Source of the DNA: CAYYNQ01 sp964473105
Lineage (GTDB): Bacteria > Sumerlaeota > Sumerlaeia > MVZB01
NCBI GenBank assembly: GCA_964473105.1
Contig: CAYYNQ010000058.1
Span: 1-64,000 of the forward strand
Direction of reading: 5' to 3'
Length of the DNA stretch: 64,000 bases
The translations under genes were made by a program, and so were the position numbers. The notes beneath the pieces were generated by a model, which was given only the letters and a program-made list of their open reading frames with translations, did not search any database and had not been told where the DNA came from. How positions within the stretch are numbered: the first letter of the stretch is position 1; each line of letters starts with the position of its first letter. This document shows, one piece after another, positions 27,827 through 35,606 of this stretch.

Positions 27827-27871
27827 GCCACGGACGGCACAATCGCCCCGACCACTAGCCACCAAGGAAAA

Positions 27872-29569
27872 ATGATGCATACAAACCGATTATTCAACCC
27901 CGGATGGTGGGCCCTGGGCTTCCTGATCGCCGCAGCCCTACTGCCTGACTCCGGTGCCGAGAGGATCAATGACCTGTCGGAACATTTTAATGAACCGGAC
28001 GGAGACATCTCCCCATGGATGTTTATCCCTGAATCCAACATCCGGGAAATGTCAACCCGGGAACATCCCGGCATGATGACGATCTGGGAGGCTGGAAACG
28101 GCCAGGACATCAAGGGGATTCTCCGGGAACCGATCCGTATCAATGATTACCGGTTGCCCTGGGAATTTCAGCTCGCCATGGTACAGAATTTCAGCGCGAT
28201 GCTCGGCCATGGGGCCGGGGACCAGTCCAATTATGCAATCGGCCTCAACGTCGCACTGACTTTTTCCGACCCGGCAACCTGGCCGTCAGACCGAACACAA
28301 CGACCGCCCGACACGCGCGATTTCCAACTACTCGTTGTCCACCTGGGCGCCACCGGTGAGGCCGGCGCGGGGCTGCCGCAATTCAGTGACAGGCCCCACC
28401 CGGACAAATACCTTGTCTGGGGCCGCGGCGATCTGGGTTACGACACGATGGGCAACTGGGATATCCCGAGCATCTGGGTCGGTGACGGTGGACGTCGCGG
28501 CGGCCCGGCCAATGACCACATCTTCTTCCGCTTCCGCATGCTGAGTCCCACCTTTCTCCAGTTTGGATTCCGCGGCGACCAGGGTTATGCCTTCCATATC
28601 CGGCACCTGGACGTGTCGAGGTATGGACCCATTACCGGAGTCTGGGAAGTCGGACCCATCATCTCTGGCGACAACTGGATCCCGGACGTACTCTGCCGCA
28701 ACCTGAAAATGGAAAAAGGCTGGCATGATGTCGGGGACCTCAGGAGCAGCAGGGATGCGCGGGGAAACTACCGTTACGGCTGGGAACGTTTCTACGATCA
28801 ACCTGACCCGGTACCGCCGAAATCAAAGTATCCCTATCACGTCGATTACTGTGTCTTCTTCCCATCGACACCATTGCCGTTGGAGGAATTTTCCGACGAT
28901 TTCAACATCCCGGGTTACATGGCAAAATGGCAGGCCCAGCCACAGAGTACAATCATCGACACCTACAGCAACCCGGGCAACCTGACGATGACCCTGATCG
29001 GCAGTCCCTGTGCAACCGGTGTTGCGCCGGTCGGGGGTTCGGAACTGGACCTGTCCCTGTATAAACCTCCCTGGGAGATTGAAATCGCCTTCACGGCGCC
29101 GGACGACACTATTCCATGGAACTGGTGGATGAACTGGCAGATCTTCGACACGCAGGGAAACATGAAATCCTTCTGGCACCCGGGGGTACAGAACTTCCCC
29201 GAGGCCGGGAAACACCGCTTTAGAAACCGGTTTCTCCCATCCCATGACTCAAATCCCTCCCTGCCGATCAACGTGGAGTTCGAGACCGATGTACCCGAGG
29301 AGATCCTTTCTGCAAAACCCCTGTACATGCTGATCCAGATCATTGACCCCAGACATGTACGCGTGGGATTTCGGGCCGGGAAATCCGACCCCTGGTATCT
29401 CTCCAGGGTTTTTAATGCCGGGAAAGCGCTGGATGGGCCGATCGGGAAATTCGGGCAACATGCCTTCGGTACACAAACCGGAAGGATGTTCGGCGCCCCG
29501 CCAGGCAGCCCGATGTTCCAGCGCTTCATCATCGACTACATCGATTACCGGTATGGGTTGAGTGAATAG
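27872..29569 (+). CDS. Unknown secreted protein with two related domains
   Basis: I do not recognise the family. The 565-residue protein has a signal peptide (NPGWWALGFLIAAALLP), supported by AAGGAAAA just before the ATG. Two halves resemble each other. The first has LSEHFNEPDGDISPW, then LPWEFQLAMV, then QFGFRGDQGY and YGPITGVWEVG. The second has FSDDFNIPGYMAKW, then PPWEIEIAFT, then RVGFRAGKSD and DGPIGKFG. This suggests a tandem duplication of a roughly 260-residue beta-rich, lectin/jelly-roll-like domain, rich in Trp, Gly and Asp. A carbohydrate-binding or surface role would fit, but is inference. It lies 45 bases after the GH32-like gene on the same strand. Confidence 0.8.
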   Translation: MMHTNRLFNPGWWALGFLIAAALLPDSGAERINDLSEHFNEPDGDISPWMFIPESNIREMSTREHPGMMTIWEAGNGQDIKGILREPIRINDYRLPWEFQLAMVQNFSAMLGHGAGDQSNYAIGLNVALTFSDPATWPSDRTQRPPDTRDFQLLVVHLGATGEAGAGLPQFSDRPHPDKYLVWGRGDLGYDTMGNWDIPSIWVGDGGRRGGPANDHIFFRFRMLSPTFLQFGFRGDQGYAFHIRHLDVSRYGPITGVWEVGPIISGDNWIPDVLCRNLKMEKGWHDVGDLRSSRDARGNYRYGWERFYDQPDPVPPKSKYPYHVDYCVFFPSTPLPLEEFSDDFNIPGYMAKWQAQPQSTIIDTYSNPGNLTMTLIGSPCATGVAPVGGSELDLSLYKPPWEIEIAFTAPDDTIPWNWWMNWQIFDTQGNMKSFWHPGVQNFPEAGKHRFRNRFLPSHDSNPSLPINVEFETDVPEEILSAKPLYMLIQIIDPRHVRVGFRAGKSDPWYLSRVFNAGKALDGPIGKFGQHAFGTQTGRMFGAPPGSPMFQRFIIDYIDYRYGLSE

Positions 29570-29761
29570 CATCCGCACTCCAGAAGAGATGGCCGCCCGC
29601 GTGTTCAGGACAAAACCGGAAGCATTGGAAAACCCACGCCGGGAGGGCTGAATTTTGTCACCCACCTCGATATTTTTGTGGCCTTTGCACGAAATTCCCG
29701 GTTGAATCGGGAAATTCGGCGGAAAAGATTTTATCATGCGCACGAAAGGGAAACCGGTGCC

Positions 29762-30907
29762 ATGCTCGAAGACACCTACGGCCATACCCCCATCAGGAAG
29801 ATGTTCGACCAGGCCGACTGTTACGGCGTACTCTTCGATGAGGAACGTGCCGCCCGCAAACCTGTCAGGCTGGGCGCCATCGGGGCCGGCGGGATCGCCG
29901 TCTGCAAGTATTTTCCATCCATCAAGCGACTGAAGACCGTATGGGAACCTGTCGACCTCGTCGCCTTCGTGCACCTTGAGGAAAGATATGGCCGTAACAT
30001 CGAGCAGACCTGGGGTGGGCGCTGGTATGCCGATCATCAGGCCATGCTGGACCAGGAGGAACTGGACGGCGTGCTGGTGCTCAGTTCAAGCGATGTCCAT
30101 GCCGAGCACGCGATCGCCTGCATCGAAAAGGGCCTCCCGGCCCTGGTTGAAAAGCCGTTCTCCATGTCGCTGGTCGACGGTGATCGGGTCTGCCGCCTCG
30201 CCGGGGAAAGAAATGTCCCCCTGATGGCCGTGGCCAATAAACGTTTCAGCCCGCCCTACCGGCGCGCCAAGCAGTATGTCGAGGAGGGCCCTGTCGATAA
30301 TCCCGCCATGTTCTGCGGAAAGTTCAACCTGGGTTACGACTACGCCGTGCAGATGCTTGAGGGCGGAACCGTGCACGTTTTCGACCTGTCACAATTCTTC
30401 ATGGGAGATACCGCACGGTTGCATGCAACCGGTGTCAACAAATACCAGCGATACCCCGACAGGTACACGTTCGACAATGCCGTGATCACGCTTGAATATG
30501 CGTCCGGATCTGTCGGCCAGGTCTGCACCACGCCCTCTGCGCTGAGCCTCAAACCCTGGGAACGGGTTGAGATCTATGGAAAGAATGCCTGGCTTGCCGT
30601 CGAGGACCAGTATGAACTGCTGCTTTACGACAGCGAGGAGGGTCCGGCCAAGTCGTGGAAACCCGTCATCCCGAACACGCTGATCTATGACGAGGAGTTC
30701 GGCGGCTACATGGGACTGGTTGAAAACTTCCTCGAAGTCATTCGCGGAAACGAAGCGCCGTTTGTGACCGGACGAGAAGGCTACAAGGCCTACGAACTGA
30801 CCGTGGCAACGCATCTCTCCCTGGACCGGAAAGGTCCGGTGGACTTGCCGCTGGACCCGGCCGAAGGTGATGCCGAACGCAACAAGGTGATCGATTATAA
30901 TGCATAA
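29762..30907 (+). CDS. Gfo/Idh/MocA-family oxidoreductase
   Basis: This NAD(P)-dependent oxidoreductase of the Gfo/Idh/MocA family has 381 residues from the ATG at 29762. A 35-residue leader precedes the Rossmann motif LGAIGAGGIA. The conserved EKPFSM with its catalytic-region Lys lies near residue 130, and VHVFDLSQFF matches the HxxD-like second motif of the C-terminal domain. Members oxidise or reduce sugars and inositols, or open glycosidic bonds by redox steps. GTG at 29678 extends the frame but adds a poor N-terminus. Its stop overlaps the ATG of the next gene by 8 bases, so the two are co-translated. It could serve the inositol genes at 7.5-10.7 kb or a sugar freed by the GH-like enzymes. 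Confidence 0.9.
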   Translation: MLEDTYGHTPIRKMFDQADCYGVLFDEERAARKPVRLGAIGAGGIAVCKYFPSIKRLKTVWEPVDLVAFVHLEERYGRNIEQTWGGRWYADHQAMLDQEELDGVLVLSSSDVHAEHAIACIEKGLPALVEKPFSMSLVDGDRVCRLAGERNVPLMAVANKRFSPPYRRAKQYVEEGPVDNPAMFCGKFNLGYDYAVQMLEGGTVHVFDLSQFFMGDTARLHATGVNKYQRYPDRYTFDNAVITLEYASGSVGQVCTTPSALSLKPWERVEIYGKNAWLAVEDQYELLLYDSEEGPAKSWKPVIPNTLIYDEEFGGYMGLVENFLEVIRGNEAPFVTGREGYKAYELTVATHLSLDRKGPVDLPLDPAEGDAERNKVIDYNA

Positions 30908-32462
30908 ACACACCGGACGAACGGGTTTCATTCCATTGACACGAGGCCTGTTTCAACTGAAATGGATCGTGTTGCTCATGATCCCGTGTACTTGCCGCGT
31001 GGCCCCGGCAATTGAACCCGCAAACCTTGAGAGACATTCCCGCATGGTCCCGATGCGCGATGGAACCCGGTTGGCCACCCATGTCTATCTCCACCCAGCA
31101 GACATTGAACCCCGACCCGTACTCCTGTTCAGGAGCCAGTATGGAAAGGGGACATTCGAGGTTGAGGCACGACTCCTCGGCGCCGGAGGGTATGTCACGA
31201 TCGTCCAGGATGTACGGGGACTGTTCGAATCCGAGGGCGAGGTCGTCGAACTCTGGGATCAGGGTCCGGATTGTTACGACATGGTAGCCTGGATCCGTGA
31301 ACAACCGTTCTGTAACGGCAAGGTCGCCATGTGGGGGGCCTCATACAACGGCCTGATCCAGTGGATGACCGCCAACGAGGGCACTGCGCTGGATGCCCTG
31401 GCACCCACCGCTTCCTGGATCTTGAAGCCGGAACGGCTCAACTTCGAGCAGATGGATTTCCCAGCCCAACACTCTGTGGGTTATTACGATTTTCTCTGTC
31501 GCGGATCAGTCTATGTTTTTCAACAAATGCAGAAGTATTCAGCCACCGCCCATTCACGCGAAAACCAGCAACTGCTATTCGGCCCGTGGAGTCATGCAAC
31601 CGGCTATCCGAAGGTTGGGGACGTGGACTTCGGTAGGATCGCCGAAATGGATTCAGGATACAGCGGCCGGATCACCCAACACCTCAGGTTTTTCGACCAC
31701 CATCTCAAGGATCTTCGTCCCGATGAAGACTTCCCCGCCGTCCGTTATTTCATGATGGGTGAGAATCGGTGGTATTCGGCAGCCACCTGGCCTCCCCGGA
31801 ACACTGAACTGACGCCTCTCAGCCTGCATTCGGCAGGGCATGCAAACACTGTCCTGGGCGATGGACGCCTCGATTGGAAACCGCCGAGGGGCGGTCAACC
31901 ACCCGATATCTTCATCTCCGATCCTGCAGATCCCGTGCCAACCGCGCCCGGCCACGAGAAAAGATTCATCGAAGAACACAAGGCTTTCGATCAGCAACTC
32001 CTTCACGAAAGACAGGATGTGCTGTTTTATTTGACCCCGCCGCTGGAGAAGCCCGTCCGTTTCGCCGGCCATATCCGTGCCGAAATGTTTGTCTCGACCG
32101 ACCACCCGGGAGCCAATTTCGTGGTCAAGCTGGTCGATCTTCGTCCCGATGGCTTTGCCCATGCCCTGGCCTCCGGCGCGATTTACCTCCATGTCAATGA
32201 GACCCGGATACCTTATGAACCGCTTCAGCCGGGAGGCATCCGGAAAGTGACGATTGACATGGGCCATGCCGCGGCGCAAATCGACCGGAAACACCGGATC
32301 TGTGTTCAGGTCGCCGGCAGTAACACACCGATCCACAACCCATTGACAGGCAAGGAGTATGGAATAACCTCATCACAGGTGATGACCCAACATGTATATC
32401 ATTCAGAACAACACCCCTCCAGGGTCATGCTGCCCGTGCTTGGGAAGAAGGAAGCAGAATGA
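30900..32462 (+). CDS. CocE/NonD (peptidase S15-like) hydrolase, apparently without cap domain
   Basis: This is an exported alpha/beta-hydrolase of the CocE/NonD or X-Pro dipeptidyl-peptidase S15 family, 520 residues. After a signal-like start (LKWIVLLMIPCTCRVAPA) come VPMRDGTRLATHVYLP-type sequence, VQDVRGLFESEG, the nucleophile loop GASYNG, GYYDFLCRG (the usual Asp region) and LLFGPWSH (His region). The C-terminal jelly-roll domain follows. In typical members about 100 residues of helical cap separate the nucleophile domain from the Asp region; here only about 20 do (from TASWIL to GYYDFL). The active site may thus be unusually open. It overlaps the oxidoreductase gene by 8 bases and the HEAT gene by 4. 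Ester or amide hydrolysis is expected. Confidence 0.85.
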   Translation: MHKHTGRTGFIPLTRGLFQLKWIVLLMIPCTCRVAPAIEPANLERHSRMVPMRDGTRLATHVYLHPADIEPRPVLLFRSQYGKGTFEVEARLLGAGGYVTIVQDVRGLFESEGEVVELWDQGPDCYDMVAWIREQPFCNGKVAMWGASYNGLIQWMTANEGTALDALAPTASWILKPERLNFEQMDFPAQHSVGYYDFLCRGSVYVFQQMQKYSATAHSRENQQLLFGPWSHATGYPKVGDVDFGRIAEMDSGYSGRITQHLRFFDHHLKDLRPDEDFPAVRYFMMGENRWYSAATWPPRNTELTPLSLHSAGHANTVLGDGRLDWKPPRGGQPPDIFISDPADPVPTAPGHEKRFIEEHKAFDQQLLHERQDVLFYLTPPLEKPVRFAGHIRAEMFVSTDHPGANFVVKLVDLRPDGFAHALASGAIYLHVNETRIPYEPLQPGGIRKVTIDMGHAAAQIDRKHRICVQVAGSNTPIHNPLTGKEYGITSSQVMTQHVYHSEQHPSRVMLPVLGKKEAE

Positions 32463-33541
32463 ACAACCGTGCCCTCCTGATCGTTTTCGCCGGCCTGGTT
32501 GTCCTAATGATGCCGGCTGTCAATACCAGAACAGCCGCTGCGAACCATCAACAGGTCATCGAGGACGCATTGAAGGAACTCAAACATAAGGACCCCATGA
32601 TACGGCAACAGGCTGCAGGAAGACTGGGCGGCCAGGTTGCCCCTCCCGCAAACGTCATTGACGCCCTGATGGATGCGATGGAGGATACGGATTTTCGTGT
32701 CCGCGCCAATGCCGCCACAGCGCTTGGAAACTTCGGCCCCCATGCAGCACACAGTGCCGGGGTTCTCGTTCCAGCGCTGCATGATTCGGACAGGAGGGTG
32801 TGTGATGGGGCCGCGATCGCACTGGGAAAGATGGGAAGAAAGGTTGTCACCCCACTTTGCGGGGTGTTGAATCACGAGAAGAAGGATGTCAAGGTCTACG
32901 CCATCGAGGCCTTGGGCAAGATTGGTCCCGAAGCCGTCGGAGCTGTGACGCCATTAACCAAAAAATTCGGAGACTTGGACCCGGTGATCAGGTTGAAGGT
33001 TATCTGGGCCCTGTCAAGAATCGGCCCCGCAGCGGAACCCGACCTGGTCCACGCCTTGGAGAACGAATCGGCAGTCATCCGCTGGTACGCAACGACCGCC
33101 CTGGGTCGAATCGGGGGTGATGCCCGAACCAGCGTACCAGCCCTGATCCATTGCCTGCACGACGAGGACCATCGCGTGCGACAGGCCGCGGCAAGAGAAA
33201 TCGGACATTTCAACCCGCTGGAAAATTCCACAATCAAGGCGCTCGTTTTGGCTATCGACGACCCCTCGTCATCTGTTTCCTTCAACGCAGCGATGACGCT
33301 CGGCGGATCAGGCCGCCCCGCGGTAGCCCCTCTTGTTCGTTATATCAAGGATGGGTCCTCCGCGTCCCGCAACCACGCGATACGCGCCCTGGGCCTGATC
33401 GGCCCTGAAGCAGGTGACGCAGTAAAGACCCTCAGGATGATCAGCCGGGACAAGCAAAGCGGACTCGGGTCCGATGCGGACTGGGCCTTGGGCAAAATTG
33501 CCGCTGATCCGGAAGAAACCCCAACAAACCCTACGGATTAA
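32459..33541 (+). CDS. Exported HEAT-repeat protein
   Basis: This 360-residue protein has a signal peptide (MNNRALLIVFAGLVVLMMP) and then about nine HEAT/PBS-lyase-type helical repeats. Each has the form D..VR..AA..LG..G..A....P.L, for example DFRVRANAATALGNFG and VIRWYATTALGRIG. Such solenoids bind proteins and have no catalytic site; this one should act in the periplasm or at the cell surface as a scaffold. Its ATG overlaps the stop of the CocE/NonD gene (ATGA), showing translational coupling. It is the last gene of the plus-strand run that begins at 20841. Confidence 0.88.
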   Translation: MNNRALLIVFAGLVVLMMPAVNTRTAAANHQQVIEDALKELKHKDPMIRQQAAGRLGGQVAPPANVIDALMDAMEDTDFRVRANAATALGNFGPHAAHSAGVLVPALHDSDRRVCDGAAIALGKMGRKVVTPLCGVLNHEKKDVKVYAIEALGKIGPEAVGAVTPLTKKFGDLDPVIRLKVIWALSRIGPAAEPDLVHALENESAVIRWYATTALGRIGGDARTSVPALIHCLHDEDHRVRQAAAREIGHFNPLENSTIKALVLAIDDPSSSVSFNAAMTLGGSGRPAVAPLVRYIKDGSSASRNHAIRALGLIGPEAGDAVKTLRMISRDKQSGLGSDADWALGKIAADPEETPTNPTD

Positions 33542-33639
33542 ATCCGAAACCCAGCCTGCCCGATGGGACTGATGCCCCTGGATAAAACAGGCCTGAATCG
33601 ACACTGGCCCGATTCAACGGACCGGCGGGGCCTTGTAGA

Positions 33640-33849
33640 TCAACCCTCAGGTTCTGCAGGTGCCGTACCGGGTGCCGGGGTCATCATCGGTGGAAGACCT
33701 CCACCTGGGACTCCAGGCTGACCTGCAAGCCCTGGTATTTGCTGGTTGGGTGGCGGCTTCACCATATATTTACTGGATCTCTTGACCGTGAAAACGATGG
33801 CCCCGACTATCAACGCGATAATCAGGATGGCCTTAATCGACTTGCCCAT
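33640..33849 (-). CDS. Small single-helix membrane protein with Pro/Gly-rich tail
   Basis: This 69-residue protein has one transmembrane helix (AILIIALIVGAIVFTV) directly after MGKSIK, followed by basic residues and a tail rich in proline and glycine (PPPNQQIPGLAGQPG...). A perfect GGGAGGTGAT ribosome site 7-10 bases before the ATG shows that it is a real gene. It points towards the HEAT gene, with about 100 bases between the stops. No family is recognised; it may anchor or tether something at the membrane, but no role can be read. Confidence 0.75.
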   Translation of the reverse strand: MGKSIKAILIIALIVGAIVFTVKRSSKYMVKPPPNQQIPGLAGQPGVPGGGLPPMMTPAPGTAPAEPEG

Positions 33850-34013
33850 GATGCATCACCTCCCGATTGAATTTCTGCTGGATGAACCCGCTGGATGCTG
33901 ATTCTGGGCCTATCGTAAACGATATCGGTTCGGGCATGCAATGACGGAGATGTATATTTCGTACCGAAACCCGCGATCCCCCGGGCCGTGCACAGGCACT
34001 TCATCCCGGCCTG

Positions 34014-34436
34014 TTACAGGTTTTTTTCCATTCGGATGTGTCCAATACCCGCCTCCTTGAATGGACTCCCTGTAGACCGGTATCCCCTTTTTTCATAGAA
34101 CTCCACGGCGCTGTCCTGAGCGTGGAACCAAACTCGTTCCAGACCCTCCTGAGCGGCGATTCTTTCCAGTTCATCCATGATCAAAGTCCCGATTCCCTGC
34201 CTCCGGTGCGGGGCAAGAACAGCGACTCTGCCCATTTTTCCATATTTCTCCGGGTCGATCCGGCCCGTCCCGATAGGCGCTCTACCATGCAGGACCAAGA
34301 CGTGAAGGCAAAGTTCGTCCCGGCCATCCTCTTCCAGCCCGACTGAAATTCCCTGTTCATTGATGAAGACTTCATCCCGGACCAGCCGGATTTCGGCCCG
34401 CGAATCCGTGTATCGGGTCCTGATAATTGTGACCAT
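34014..34436 (-). CDS. GNAT-family N-acetyltransferase (YjcF/ElaA-like)
   Basis: This GNAT acetyltransferase of 140 residues starts at the ATG at 34436; the frame extends to a GTG at 34466. Clear family segments are RDEVFINEQGISVGLEEDG near the start, LHGRAPIGTGRI, the acetyl-CoA loop APHRRQGIGTLIMDEL (R/Q-x-x-G-x-G/A), and VWFHAQDSAVEFYEKRGY. The opening and FKEAGIGHIRM ending match the YjcF-like subgroup. The acceptor substrate is unknown. It lies alone on the minus strand, divergent from the ABC-importer genes at 34590. Confidence 0.9.
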   Translation of the reverse strand: MVTIIRTRYTDSRAEIRLVRDEVFINEQGISVGLEEDGRDELCLHVLVLHGRAPIGTGRIDPEKYGKMGRVAVLAPHRRQGIGTLIMDELERIAAQEGLERVWFHAQDSAVEFYEKRGYRSTGSPFKEAGIGHIRMEKNL

Positions 34437-34589
34437 TGGCAAGAACTCGGGGGGAGGAAGGGACACCGTCCATCCCGTACTTGTTGATTGTGCCCGGTTT
34501 CTTTATAATCGAGCGGACAAGGTTGACACCATGGGCTTGATCTGGGCCCACCAAGGACCATCTAAACCGTATCATGTTGAACTGAAAAA

Positions 34590-35606
34590 ATGAACCGCCT
34601 CCAGCCTGACATCCCTCGTTTTCTCCACCTCGGCCTAGCCATCGGGCTGCTGTTCACCGCTGGTTGCAATGGGGGCAAGCCCAATGATAAACAGGCCGAG
34701 CCTGGAGACGGGCAGACAGCGCCGGATCAACCACGGATCATGTTTGTCAATCCGTGGGTTGGACATGAACTCTGGAGCGTGGTGGCTAACGGCGCCAGGG
34801 ACGCGGCCCGGGATCACGATGTCGACCTGACCATTGTCGGGCCACCCGAGGGATACAGCGAAGCCACCCAGATGCTCAGCCAGATCGAAATTGCGATTGG
34901 CCAGCAATATGACGGTGTGCTCTGTCACCCGTTTATCCCGGACACCTTCACTCCGGTCATCAACCGAGCAAGGGATGCCGGCCTGTTCGTGGCATGTGTG
35001 GCCGATGACGCACCTGAAAGCCGCCGTAATACCGTGATCCTGACCGATGATGTGAAGGCGGCCACAGCCGCCGCTGAATACGTGCTCAAGGCCATGAAGG
35101 GAAAGAAGGCCAGAATCGGCATCCTGAGCTCAACCCCGGGCGTACCGTCGCTGGACCTGAGGATTGATGTCTTCAAGGAACGAGTCGAGCAGGATCCCAA
35201 CATGAACGTCATCGGCGTCGAGTATGGTTATTCCGACATGATGCAGAACATCTCCAAAGTCCGTGCCCAACTGATGGCCCATCCTGAAATAAACGTACTT
35301 TACGGGACGGGTGGCGATCATCCCCCGTCCCACGCCAAGGTCGTCAAGGACCTGGGACGCCAGGACAACATCCTGATCATCGGGTTTGATGACGTGCAGG
35401 AGACGCTGGATTTCATTCGCGACGGGATTGTCCAGGCTTCGATTTACCAGAACCAGTATTTATGGGGCTATTACGGTGTCCAGCACCTGGCCCGGTTATC
35501 ACGCGGTGAAACCGTTCCTGAAATAACCGATCCCGGCTATGTCGTAATCACCCGTGAAAACCTGGACGATTATATCCAGCATGGGAAAGAGAAAGCCGGG
35601 CTGTGA
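34590..35606 (+). CDS. Sugar ABC importer substrate-binding lipoprotein (RbsB-like)
   Basis: This is a periplasmic-binding protein of the ribose/galactose (type I, RbsB-like) class, 338 residues. The N-terminus has a lipobox, LLFTAGC, so it should be tethered to a membrane. Typical segments are IMFVNPWVGHELWSVVANGA at the start of the mature domain, YDGVLCHPFIPDTFTPVINRA, and ILIIGFDDVQETLDFIRDG. It delivers a sugar or related small ligand to the permease-ATPase fusion just downstream. Its TGA stop overlaps the GTG start of that gene by 4 bases, so the two are one unit. The ligand is not evident. Confidence 0.93.
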   Translation: MNRLQPDIPRFLHLGLAIGLLFTAGCNGGKPNDKQAEPGDGQTAPDQPRIMFVNPWVGHELWSVVANGARDAARDHDVDLTIVGPPEGYSEATQMLSQIEIAIGQQYDGVLCHPFIPDTFTPVINRARDAGLFVACVADDAPESRRNTVILTDDVKAATAAAEYVLKAMKGKKARIGILSSTPGVPSLDLRIDVFKERVEQDPNMNVIGVEYGYSDMMQNISKVRAQLMAHPEINVLYGTGGDHPPSHAKVVKDLGRQDNILIIGFDDVQETLDFIRDGIVQASIYQNQYLWGYYGVQHLARLSRGETVPEITDPGYVVITRENLDDYIQHGKEKAGL

